Shown piece by piece: positions 41,286 to 50,077 of a DNA stretch of 64,000 nt. The notes under the pieces are model-generated. The model searched no databases and was not told the DNA's origin. It saw only the letters and a program-made list of their open reading frames with translations. Source of the DNA: Cytophagales bacterium (GTDB lineage: Bacteria > Bacteroidota > Bacteroidia > Cytophagales > Bernardetiaceae); assembly GCA_004293815.1 (NCBI GenBank), contig RDZD01000017.1, forward strand, positions 1 through 64,000, in the 5' to 3' direction. The stretch's first letter is position 1. The number at the start of each line of letters is the position of its first letter. Position numbers and translations under genes: made by a program.

Positions 41286-44200
41286 GATGGCAAGAAGCTA
41301 ACCGAAACAGCCGTGGAAACCTGTCCGTTCAGAGCCTCTAAGCTTTGTTTATACACTTCGCGGCCATTCATATCTATCACAGCAAGTTCTACCTTGCCGC
41401 TCAAATCAGCTCTTTGGTATGCCACACTGAAAGCTCCTTGGTTAGGGTTTGGATAGATAACCAAGCGGCTGCGATCCACTTTCGTGTCGGTGGCTATGAC
41501 TACCTCAAACGCTTCACTAACAGAAAGTTCACCTTTTTCAGATTGAGCCATAACTTGATAGAATCCGCTCTTGTTGGCTTCCAAAAGGGCTTTGGCTTGG
41601 GTCTTGAGTGTATCGCCATTACACAGCCACACATAACCCTGCTTGATGGCAATGTTGCTTTCGGCTGCCAACACAACACCCACAGCACTGCTGCCCTTGC
41701 TGGTTAGACTCACTTTAAAGCTGCTAGAACAGGCTCTTACCACATAACGAACCTCTGTGCGGGGGCTTGTACAGCCACCCACTGTGGCCTGTACCCAAAT
41801 CATGTAGGTACCCAAGGCAGGTGTCGGTAAAGTCAGTACGGGACCTGTACCCATGAGTGTGCCGCCGCTGGCCGCATTATACCATTCGTAGGTAACGCCT
41901 GATCCTGAGCCAAAGGCAATGAACGTGCCAGGAGTACCCAGACAGATAAAGCGCGAGCTGCTTACTTGAGGCGCAGTAGGTGCTGGCCTTACGGTAACTG
42001 TGGCAAAGAGGGTGTCGCCACAACCCAACAAACACGCTGCTGAAGGTGAACCATATACATAAGAAATGGTGTGAGTGCCTACGCCTGCTGCTGCTGGGCT
42101 AAACACTGAACCTGTAACGCCAGGCCCTGCAAACGTGCCGCCATCTAAGCTCGTAAAGAGCGATAAGTCTACTGATGAAAGGCTCACACAAACGTCTGGT
42201 ATGCTGCTAAATGTAGCACCGCTGCCCGAAGCATTAACGGTGATGTTGCGGCTCACAGAATTTGTGCAACCTGTTGTGGGGTCGGTGTACGTGTAAGTGA
42301 TGAGATGCGTACCGCTTCCCGCCACAGCTGGGTCAAAGTTGGTACCGCTCACGCCCGCGCCGCTGAATGTGCCGCCAGCTGGGCTGGCATACGTGCTGAG
42401 GTTCAGTGCTGGATTGAAGCTACACATACGCGGAAGTGCCGCTATACTCACGCTAGGTGCAGACACAACCTGAACGTACAGGGTAGCAGAAGCTCCACAG
42501 CCCGTTGCGCAGTCGGTATACTGGTAAAGTACGGGATAGGTGCCGGGCGCAACCAATTGCGGGTCAAAGTCTGAACCTACCAAGCCAGAGCCTGTAAAGG
42601 TGCCTGTATTGGGGCTTACAAAGGAGAGTAAGCTCAAAGGAGTTGCATTCTGGCATATCACGATAGGCATAGGGCCTGTAACGGTGATGACAGGAACTGG
42701 ACTAACCACCAAAGTAAGCGTTGTGCCTCCTGTGCAGCCCGCAGGCGATGTGTAGGTATAGCTCACGGTGAAGGTGCCCACACCGCTCACGGAGGGGTCA
42801 AACAGAGAGCCGCTTACGCCAACACCTGAAAAGATACCACCCGAGGGGCTTACAAGACTGTTTAGGTCTAAGGCTGCACCACCTGCACACAGTGCGGGAG
42901 GGGCGGTGGTGGTAATGCCAATGGTGTCGCCCACTACGATAGTCAAGTAAGCTGTATCAGGACAGGTTGCAGCTATCGTGTAGCTAACGGTGTGAGTGCC
43001 CAAACCAGCTGCTGTGGGGTCAAATATACTGCCGCTTACACCTGGACCGGCGAATATTCCGCCTGAAGGACTTACGAAGCTATTCAAGTCTAATGGGACA
43101 CCAGGCAGACATAAAGAAGGAACCGGTGTGGTGGTGATAAGGGTACTAGGTTCTACGGTAATGGTTAGATAAACAGTATCGGAGCACCCTGAGGTGGTAG
43201 TATAGCCAATGGTATGCGTACCCGCCCCTGCTGTTGCAGGGTCAAAAAACATCGTACCAGTTACACCTACCCCCCAAAACACACCTCCAGAAGGGCTTAC
43301 GTAGCTATTAAGGTCTATTGCTTCACTGTTTGTACACAGAGCAGGTGGTGGCGTAACAGTGATTGGTGATGCAGGAGTTACTGTTAAAGTTAGTATAGTT
43401 GTTCCTGTGCAGCCCGCAGGTGAGGTATAAGTGTAGGTAACAGTGAAAGTACCCACACCACTCACAGCGGGATCAAACATAGTGCCGCTCATGCCTGAGC
43501 CTGAAAATACTCCACCAGAGGGACTTACTAGGGTACTCAAGTCCGATGCTGGGCCACTCACGCATAAAGCAGGTAGAGAAGTGCTAGGATAATCACCAAA
43601 CCTTATTTTGAAAACTCCCATTTCTGTACTTACCTGTGTGCTAGCTACAGAGCCAGGCAGTGTGGGAAACATGGCACCGACTGGCGTACAAGAAGTCTGG
43701 TACAAAGTCAAGTTGTTTTTATCGAAACGGCCTTGTCCTGGGTGAGAGTGATCACTGGCTCCACCATAATAACTACCATATTGCAAGCCAGAAACAGAAG
43801 GAAGAAAGGCTGCCATATAAAATCCAGCACTAGAGTCTAAGAAGCCTGGCGTAAGTGGTAAACCTGTTAAAGAACCGCCTACACCTGTCGCACCAACTAG
43901 TATCACTCTTTCGCAGTCATCAACCATAAAGGCTGTGGTATTAAAGTTATAGCCTGAGCCGACAATGCTTGTTCCAAAAGACGTTTGAATAAACATAGTA
44001 TTCAAGTTTGCAGCCAGTTTTATCAGAGCTTGCGTTCCGGCAGTACTATATGTGGTACCAACGACAGCTAGAGTACCTTTAGAGGCACCTGCTGCATAAA
44101 CCTCACCTGTGCTAAGCTGGTCTAAAGCTAACAACTGGTCAGTTGAGCTTGTGCCCCAATAAGACGCATTAAACGCCATAGTAGTGCCGTTAAAGCGACC

Positions 44201-45721
44201 AATAAAGCCATCGCGACCACCATTGTAAGTTGGGTCAAAACTAGTAGCTGTTGCAAGAGGAAGCAGAGCAGCGCTAGCTACAGAGCCGCAAACATAAATG
44301 TTGCCTGATGTGTGTGGAAGCAAATCATAAGCACCATCATTACCTGCGCCACCAATAAAAGTACCGTAGAGAACACTTCCTAATGTGGAACTCATATTGA
44401 CAACTACGCCGTCCTGACCACCACCATGCACGGTTTGGTAAGAACCTACAGTAGTTGGAAAATTTGGTGAAAAACTTGTACCACAAAGCCATACACCAGA
44501 GCTGTTTGCAAAAATATCTGCTCTACCCTCGTCGCCATATGCTTCAAGTATTTTGTTTTCACCATCATTATTGTTACCGCCTAGGAAGGTAGAATTGATC
44601 AGTACACTACCTGACGAATTGATTCTGGACACAAAATAATCATATGAGCCGCCGTTGTAAGTTGCGTCAAAAGCACCTGCTCGCGTCGGAAAGTTGGTGG
44701 AGGCTGTTATACCTAGCACATATACTGAGCCATCAGGCCGAACCGTAATGCTATGAACCTCATCAAAGGCACTTCCACCAAGGTAAGTTGAATAGAGTAT
44801 AGCGGTACCAGTAGGATTCAACTTAGTAATACACGCGTCCCACTGGCCGCCAACAACCGATTGGAGTGCGCCAATAGTAGTTGGGTAGCCTGGGCCAAAC
44901 GCGCGACCTGCAGCATAAATATTGCCGCTCGCGTCATAGTCTGAGCAAAAAGCATTGGTTGAATGTGTGAAAGACCCCATAAGCGTAGACGCTTCTACAG
45001 TGGGATCTATAACCAAAGGCAAAGTTTTATCATAACCATTTGGAAAGTCAAAGCCAAAAGAGCCATTAGCAAACGCCACATAGGTACATTCTATAACGTA
45101 CCTATCTGAACCACGTACTTGATAGGCCAGAGGCTTATTTTCTACCACTGAGCCAAGTGGTGTGAAGAGTTTTAGACGACCGTCAGAGGTAATTTCAAAA
45201 TTTTGAACCCCTTTATAGTCCCATTTTATGGAGTTAGGATCACCACCTATATTCACAACATAGTCATATTTGAAGTTGCCTTCATGCTGCTGCGCTACAA
45301 AATCTATATCTGGGAAAATATTACTGTACATGTACTTGTTATACACGCTGCTAGAAAATGCCCCATTTTCAGAAATTCTATTTACTTGGTATGAGCGCTT
45401 ATCTATACCTTTGAACGCAGCTTTATTACTATTGAGCCAGTTCATTTGAAAGGAAAACGAAGATTGATCATGGCTTTTATCGCAGCCAATATGCGCTTCA
45501 TGCGCTTCATCATGCAATGAGCCTATTAAAGTGTAAGTAATCTTATCTTTTTCCAAAAACAAATTGGTATTATTCTTGAACGCGCCAGTTGCTATTACGT
45601 TATTAGGGTAATGACCCGTATTTTGTTCAAAACCTGGTGGCGTGTTTGAAGAATGTGCAAGCGAATAGAAGCAGCTAAGAATAGTTGCAGCTAAGTACCC
45701 TAAAAAAGATTTTTTAAGCAT
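41219..45721 (-). CDS. Giant T9SS-secreted repeat protein (1500 aa)
   Basis: Signal peptide (about 1-24), then a DUF7948-like domain (about 27-245, PPGFEQNTGHYPNN ... NIFPDIDFVAQQ), then SBBP/beta-propeller repeats (about 255-700; TYLGGSAFDEVHSITVRPDG, SVYVLGITASTNFP). Seven tandem repeats of ~76 residues follow (about 715-1250), each with 'LC...LDLNS.VSPSGG.FSG.GVSG..FDP...G.GT.T..Y.Y'. An Ig-like module comes next (ending TEVRYVV), and a T9SS type A C-terminal sorting domain (about 1425-1500; YPNPNQGAFSV ... GTYAVRLSGQG). It is probably exported and attached to the cell surface, perhaps as an adhesin; function inferred from architecture only. ATG 45721. Confidence 0.9.
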   Translation of the reverse strand: MLKKSFLGYLAATILSCFYSLAHSSNTPPGFEQNTGHYPNNVIATGAFKNNTNLFLEKDKITYTLIGSLHDEAHEAHIGCDKSHDQSSFSFQMNWLNSNKAAFKGIDKRSYQVNRISENGAFSSSVYNKYMYSNIFPDIDFVAQQHEGNFKYDYVVNIGGDPNSIKWDYKGVQNFEITSDGRLKLFTPLGSVVENKPLAYQVRGSDRYVIECTYVAFANGSFGFDFPNGYDKTLPLVIDPTVEASTLMGSFTHSTNAFCSDYDASGNIYAAGRAFGPGYPTTIGALQSVVGGQWDACITKLNPTGTAILYSTYLGGSAFDEVHSITVRPDGSVYVLGITASTNFPTRAGAFDATYNGGSYDYFVSRINSSGSVLINSTFLGGNNNDGENKILEAYGDEGRADIFANSSGVWLCGTSFSPNFPTTVGSYQTVHGGGQDGVVVNMSSTLGSVLYGTFIGGAGNDGAYDLLPHTSGNIYVCGSVASAALLPLATATSFDPTYNGGRDGFIGRFNGTTMAFNASYWGTSSTDQLLALDQLSTGEVYAAGASKGTLAVVGTTYSTAGTQALIKLAANLNTMFIQTSFGTSIVGSGYNFNTTAFMVDDCERVILVGATGVGGSLTGLPLTPGFLDSSAGFYMAAFLPSVSGLQYGSYYGGASDHSHPGQGRFDKNNLTLYQTSCTPVGAMFPTLPGSVASTQVSTEMGVFKIRFGDYPSTSLPALCVSGPASDLSTLVSPSGGVFSGSGMSGTMFDPAVSGVGTFTVTYTYTSPAGCTGTTILTLTVTPASPITVTPPPALCTNSEAIDLNSYVSPSGGVFWGVGVTGTMFFDPATAGAGTHTIGYTTTSGCSDTVYLTITVEPSTLITTTPVPSLCLPGVPLDLNSFVSPSGGIFAGPGVSGSIFDPTAAGLGTHTVSYTIAATCPDTAYLTIVVGDTIGITTTAPPALCAGGAALDLNSLVSPSGGIFSGVGVSGSLFDPSVSGVGTFTVSYTYTSPAGCTGGTTLTLVVSPVPVITVTGPMPIVICQNATPLSLLSFVSPNTGTFTGSGLVGSDFDPQLVAPGTYPVLYQYTDCATGCGASATLYVQVVSAPSVSIAALPRMCSFNPALNLSTYASPAGGTFSGAGVSGTNFDPAVAGSGTHLITYTYTDPTTGCTNSVSRNITVNASGSGATFSSIPDVCVSLSSVDLSLFTSLDGGTFAGPGVTGSVFSPAAAGVGTHTISYVYGSPSAACLLGCGDTLFATVTVRPAPTAPQVSSSRFICLGTPGTFIAFGSGSGVTYEWYNAASGGTLMGTGPVLTLPTPALGTYMIWVQATVGGCTSPRTEVRYVVRACSSSFKVSLTSKGSSAVGVVLAAESNIAIKQGYVWLCNGDTLKTQAKALLEANKSGFYQVMAQSEKGELSVSEAFEVVIATDTKVDRSRLVIYPNPNQGAFSVAYQRADLSGKVELAVIDMNGREVYKQSLEALNGQVSTAVSVSFLPSGTYAVRLSGQGVWAVEQFVKQ
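41975..43575 (-). repeat. Seven ~230-bp coding repeats
   Basis: Within the giant gene, seven units of about 228 bases encode the ~76-residue Ser/Gly/Thr-rich repeats. Units 1 and 4 (counted from the N-terminus) share near-identical stretches such as SVSGVGTFTVSYTYTSPAGC, suggesting recent copying or gene conversion, whereas unit 5 is the most diverged (VSPNTGTFTGSGLVGSDFDP). Confidence 0.85.
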
Positions 45722-45836
45722 ATCAGGTGTTGTTTAATAAAAAAGAAATACAAGCGTAATAAACTAGATTGTGCTGTGTGGTTATTAAACTGATTACTGT
45801 GCAAATATAAAATAGCAATTTTTTATTTGCAATTTT

Positions 45837-46616
45837 TTATATTCTTTTTCTTCCCCAAATATTAAGCTGCAAGTCCATACCATTCATTGTTTTTAGCTCC
45901 CAAAGTGGCCTGGAGCTTTTAATTCCAATACTTTCCACATACACATGAAAGTTGTGTTCTTCTAAAATATCTAATATCTTTGAAAGACTTTGTGGCTGAT
46001 TATCAAAAGAATGATATTCAATAAAAATATTTTTTACTAGATGTAAACAGGGGGCAATTTCAGCTAAAACAATATATTCTGCGCCCTCTATATCCATTTT
46101 TAGCATATCCACAGGCTTTTGTATGTACTTTGACAACCGCTCAGTTTGCACACTCAAAGGCTGGGCAGACAGCTGTTCAGTTAAATGCCCGCCGTCAGCC
46201 CCTTCAGACCTAAAATATAGCGTGCCCTCGTTATTCCAAAGAGCTTTCTGAATCACTTGCACGTTCTGAATACGGTTATTTTGAATATTTTTTAATAAAT
46301 AATCGCAAATTTTAGGGTCTGGCTCAAAAGCAATAATTTGAGATTTTGGATAATACTCCACAAAAAAAAGTACACTTAAACCAATATTAGCGCCTGCATC
46401 AATGATATAGGACGAATCGCTCGACTTAAATGTATATATTTGCCTATTCCAAATTTCATCGTACGTAAATACGAAAGATTTAGCATCAGGTATAGACAAT
46501 GTATAGCTCTTTACTTTTACTCGCAGTGGCTTGTAACGCTTTTTAAAGAGCAAAAAGGCCAATTTGAAATGTCCTTTAAGTAGAAATAAAAATGCTGTTT
46601 TTAGGGTATAAATCAT
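45837..46616 (-). CDS. FkbM-family methyltransferase
   Basis: A 259-residue SAM-dependent O-methyltransferase. The glycine motif is YIIDAGANIGLSVLFFVEYY (about 73-90), the acidic end of strand 2 is IIAFEPDPKICDYL, and later family blocks are DMLKMDIEGAEYIVLAEIAP and IFIEYHSFDN. FkbM proteins often methylate sugars of surface polysaccharides. It lies 115 bases downstream of the giant T9SS gene's start, on the same strand, and 105 bases below the GT-B-like gene. Substrate is unknown. Confidence 0.88.
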   Translation of the reverse strand: MIYTLKTAFLFLLKGHFKLAFLLFKKRYKPLRVKVKSYTLSIPDAKSFVFTYDEIWNRQIYTFKSSDSSYIIDAGANIGLSVLFFVEYYPKSQIIAFEPDPKICDYLLKNIQNNRIQNVQVIQKALWNNEGTLYFRSEGADGGHLTEQLSAQPLSVQTERLSKYIQKPVDMLKMDIEGAEYIVLAEIAPCLHLVKNIFIEYHSFDNQPQSLSKILDILEEHNFHVYVESIGIKSSRPLWELKTMNGMDLQLNIWGRKRI

Positions 46617-46721
46617 TGCTAAACGCGGTTAATTCTAATCCGCCCATTTGATAAACAGTAGAGCGTTATAAAAACAAAAGTATGGTAAATTTAATAAATC
46701 TCCTAACAGTTCTCTATTCTG

Positions 46722-48296
46722 CTAGTTACCAGATTCCAAAAATTTGGCATACTGTGCATTGTACTTTTCTGCGGCCATTCTCTGGAGTGCCAAAAAGATG
46801 TCTGGTCTTTTCATAATTTCATGGCTCATTTCAAAGAAAGCCCCAATGCCATGCGCATACACAAAGCCTAGAGCTTCATAGTCTACCATAAATGAGCGTC
46901 TGTTGGTCAGATTCACCATGAGGCCCACCTTGTTGCGTTGTAGCGCGTCAATGAGCGTGAGCGAGTATTCGGATATAAAAAAATCGCCGCGCGCCAAATC
47001 CTGTTCCAAGCTGAGCAACGACACAGCGAGGTTGGGCAATCCGCTCTGCCTCACCAGCTCCTCCACACGCCCCACCGCGTCTTGCCCCTCATGAAGAGGG
47101 TGTTGCATGGTGGGGTGGAGGCGAATGATGAAGGTCTGCTGTGGGCAGGTGGCGGCTAGTTTTACGAAGCTAAGCAAAAGGATGTCGGTATCGGAGCGAT
47201 TGATGGTGGCAGACCAGTCGCCAGCGTGTTGGAGCAGCAAAACCACTGTTCTAATGCCCTCAAAATTCCCCTGACGGACTTGCATAAAGTTTTTTTGTAA
47301 GAAAGACGTAGGTTTTAGGCAGGGAATATGGTATTTTCGCCAATAACTGTCATCGTACATATCTCTGACCACAATGGTGCCGAAAGGTAAGCCACGCGCC
47401 ACATACTCGAAGTAATTGGTGGATCTGAAAGCGTCGTTAAAAATATAGATGTCGTTTCGCAGCTCTGAGTAACGCGATGCGCCAAAGTCGTGCATATTGA
47501 CGGCAGCCCTTGCTTCCTTGCGCGAGCCTTGTGTAAGATCTTGGGCTATTTTGTCAAAGATGCGTTTATAAACTTTGGCGAGTTTGTTGTTTTTGAGGCT
47601 CCACACCAGGTGTTTCCAGACCGACACTTTGAGAGTGCTTATTTTGATGTCGGCAGTCCATTTGAGCCTTCGGGGCAGCATCAGAAAGACATAAAAAAAA
47701 TCTGTGTCTTCCACCACCGTAACCGTGAGGGTGCCGAGTACCGCTATTTTTGTTTGGAGTCCGCTCCATAGTTTTTGGGGGGCGGTGGTTCTGTTTTCGT
47801 AGTCTAGCTTAAAATTTTTGAGGGTTTTGGCTTGTGGTATCTGCTTCCAAAACTCTATGGAGATTCCCAGATTGTAGATTGTGGTGGCATCTGCCTGATA
47901 ATAAATGGTTTTGAACTCATACTGTTCCTTTTGTAGCTTTTTCCAGAGGGTTTTGTGCTTAAAAAATAGCATTTCTTCTGACAAAATATACATGTAGTTG
48001 GGGTGTGCGGTGTTGTTTTTCACCCGCTTTGCGGTGCTCTGCACAGCCTGCTGGTCTATCTGCGTGGCTTCTTCGTCCGAAAACCAGCAGGCCATAAAAG
48101 AAAACTCTAAGTTTGCTGGGCAAGCATTTTGCAGGAAGTCTGTTTCGTGTTCAAAGAGGAAATGCGTACTGATTATCAAAAACTTAGCTTCCTTGGCGTT
48201 GCTTACCAAATCTAAGACTTGCCAAATGTCTGTGTTGGCATTGATGAGCAAAAGTGCTTCAAATTGCTGCTGTTTATGCGTGATTGTGGCTTCCAT
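46722..48296 (-). CDS. GT-B-fold glycosyltransferase-like protein (524 aa)
   Basis: No signal peptide. The C-terminal half has a pattern of GT-B/CDP-glycerol-transferase proteins: VVLLLQHAGDWSATINRSDT, FIIRLHPTMQHPLHEGQDAV, and GDFFISEYSLTLIDALQRNK, where the conserved acid/Ser region usually binds the nucleotide donor. The N-terminal half is not recognisable, with a basic linker between. Related proteins move capsule or teichoic-type units. The adjacent FkbM gene supports a glycan role, but the enzyme class is inferred. Its start overlaps the preceding gene by 23 bases. Confidence 0.5.
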   Translation of the reverse strand: MEATITHKQQQFEALLLINANTDIWQVLDLVSNAKEAKFLIISTHFLFEHETDFLQNACPANLEFSFMACWFSDEEATQIDQQAVQSTAKRVKNNTAHPNYMYILSEEMLFFKHKTLWKKLQKEQYEFKTIYYQADATTIYNLGISIEFWKQIPQAKTLKNFKLDYENRTTAPQKLWSGLQTKIAVLGTLTVTVVEDTDFFYVFLMLPRRLKWTADIKISTLKVSVWKHLVWSLKNNKLAKVYKRIFDKIAQDLTQGSRKEARAAVNMHDFGASRYSELRNDIYIFNDAFRSTNYFEYVARGLPFGTIVVRDMYDDSYWRKYHIPCLKPTSFLQKNFMQVRQGNFEGIRTVVLLLQHAGDWSATINRSDTDILLLSFVKLAATCPQQTFIIRLHPTMQHPLHEGQDAVGRVEELVRQSGLPNLAVSLLSLEQDLARGDFFISEYSLTLIDALQRNKVGLMVNLTNRRSFMVDYEALGFVYAHGIGAFFEMSHEIMKRPDIFLALQRMAAEKYNAQYAKFLESGN

Positions 48297-49461
48297 CTTT
48301 CCATATTTTTAGGCGGTTCTTGAGTTTGATTAAGTGCGGTTTATGGCTTTCTTTGAGCCAAGGTTCAAGGTCTTGGCCTGCTTTGGCTTGTTTTAGGAGC
48401 CAGAGAAACTCTTCGCCTTCTGTTCCGCGTTCGCTCCGCCAAATGGTAAAATCTGTGTATTCTGAGCTTGTTTCCAAAGCTTTGAGCTGTATCTGGGGGG
48501 AATCTTTTTCTATAGCAGATAGAATATCAGAGTTGATACTCTGCAACCACAAAAATTTGGTCAGAGAGTCGAAATGAGCTATTTCTTGTTCCTGCCACCA
48601 TAAATCTTGTACAAAACCTAGCATTCTCATTTCTCTCATCCAGGGCATAAGCGTGTGGGCGGGATACTGGGTGTAAGTGCCTGCATCCCCATGCGGGAGC
48701 ACAAATTTGAGCAATAAGAGAGCTTCCGAAAGCAGTACACGACTGCGCTTTATATTTTCTTTGCGCAGCCAAGTTTCCTCACGCAAAAGGCCGTCAGGAA
48801 TAAAAAATGGGCTTTCACCATCGCGCCACCCAAAAGCAAATTGGTCAGTTAGTGCACTATTGGCTATATTCCAATCCTCAGCAGAAAAGGTGTGCAAAGA
48901 GTTCAAATAGCCTTTTGTGAGCTCATAACTGAACGGAATGCAAGGGAAAAGCTCATTGTCAAAAGTCTGTATCAAATACGGTGTTTTGGCTAGGCGGTCT
49001 TGACGTTGTCCCTTAAAGCGTCCTGGATTTATAAAAACGCCTTCCACAGCCAAACGCTTCAGTTGAACGAGCTGACTAGAGGTCAGCATAAACTCTGGTG
49101 GCAGAAACCAATTGGAAACTTTTTTAAAAGTTTTTTGGATAAGCTCAAAACCTACTTTGCAGTTTTCCTCAAAGCCCAAATCTGTTCTTAAAACAGCTAA
49201 ATCGTGACTGTAGGGACGAAGTAGCACTTCAAAAAGATGTGAATTGTCATTGACAAGCTGCCAAGCTTCAGGGCAAAGACACTGCACGTCTGCCACTGTA
49301 GCACCAGGAAAGCCCAAGACCACCTTTCTTTGATAAAATACGTACAATTCTATCCAGCGATAAAACTCTGATTTTTTGTTGCCAGTCAGCATTTCTAACC
49401 AGCGTTTGGCGGTCAGACACGAAGCATCGGCGTTAAAATTGATGATGTCTACTACAAACAC
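48274..49461 (-). CDS. Unrecognised cytoplasmic protein, possibly a TIM-barrel carbohydrate enzyme (395 aa)
   Basis: Starts with GTG at 49461 (FVVDIINFNADASCLTAKRW). Some segments resemble polysaccharide deacetylase/GH57-like barrels: VLLRPYSHDLAVLRTDLGFE, NWFLPPEFMLTSSQLVQLKR and AVEGVFINPGRF, as in strands ending with catalytic acids or histidines, but no diagnostic motif is complete. The C-terminal 150 residues are helical. There is no signal peptide or membrane helix. It overlaps the GT-B-like gene by 23 bases and is probably in one operon with it and perhaps FkbM. Function unknown. Confidence 0.5.
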   Translation of the reverse strand: MFVVDIINFNADASCLTAKRWLEMLTGNKKSEFYRWIELYVFYQRKVVLGFPGATVADVQCLCPEAWQLVNDNSHLFEVLLRPYSHDLAVLRTDLGFEENCKVGFELIQKTFKKVSNWFLPPEFMLTSSQLVQLKRLAVEGVFINPGRFKGQRQDRLAKTPYLIQTFDNELFPCIPFSYELTKGYLNSLHTFSAEDWNIANSALTDQFAFGWRDGESPFFIPDGLLREETWLRKENIKRSRVLLSEALLLLKFVLPHGDAGTYTQYPAHTLMPWMREMRMLGFVQDLWWQEQEIAHFDSLTKFLWLQSINSDILSAIEKDSPQIQLKALETSSEYTDFTIWRSERGTEGEEFLWLLKQAKAGQDLEPWLKESHKPHLIKLKNRLKIWKDGSHNHA

Positions 49462-49601
49462 TTAGCCTGTATTGTTTGATATTGAGGAATGCTTAAAATA
49501 GAAGCAGAATACCCTGCGTCATTTACTTACAGCCCAAACATACACAAAATTACGCTTGAGCCATACCCAACCTTCAGCAAAGGTCTAAAAAAAATTGCGT
49601 T

Positions 49602-49949
49602 TTAACAGCCCAAAGTATCGGGGTCTATCACTTTAATCAATTCTCGAAGCTGATATTGGTCCTGGTAAAGCGCTCTGATGATTTCGGCCACTTTGTATTG
49701 TTCTGCTTCTGTTTTGAGATAAACCACGAGCATATCCGCCTCAGAATCAAACTCTATACTCTCACTGAGCGAATTATATTGCTCATTGATTAAAAGGCTA
49801 AGCAGACCCTCCCAAGCGTAACCATTGCCAATGTAACCATACTCCTCAAAAAGAGGCTGCAATTCATGTGTTTCAGCGATGAGCAGAGTAACCACATAGC
49901 TACCAGGGTATCCGCTCAAACGACAGGGTAAATAACTCAAATCTGACAT
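49602..49949 (-). CDS. Imm51-like immunity protein (115 aa)
   Basis: A small acidic protein with the pattern of the Imm51 family: YVVTLLIAETHELQPLFEEY, then GYIGNGYAWEGLLSLLINEQ, and SESIEFDSEADMLVVYLKTE, followed by VAEIIRALYQDQ. The GNGY-x-WE block is the best marker. Imm51 proteins neutralise polymorphic toxins and are normally encoded directly after the toxin gene. No toxin C-terminus lies beside it here: the neighbours are the unknown 395-residue protein and mtaB. It may be an orphan immunity gene or a repurposed homologue. Confidence 0.55.
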   Translation of the reverse strand: MSDLSYLPCRLSGYPGSYVVTLLIAETHELQPLFEEYGYIGNGYAWEGLLSLLINEQYNSLSESIEFDSEADMLVVYLKTEAEQYKVAEIIRALYQDQYQLRELIKVIDPDTLGC

Positions 49950-50077
49950 AAAAATATAAGTTTGGGTAGATACTTGTTCGCATTCTTTTGTATAAAACTA
50001 AATAAAAATTGAGTGCAATGTTTAAAAAAACAGTCTATAAATTCAGTATCTGCCCTCAAAATACCGTTTCGAACTAC

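Noticed and set aside
42305-42574. Plus-strand ORFs inside the 1500-residue gene
   Set aside because: They are antisense frames of the Ser/Gly/Thr repeats, whose biased codons keep the opposite strand open; the minus-strand frame has signal peptide, domains and sorting tail.
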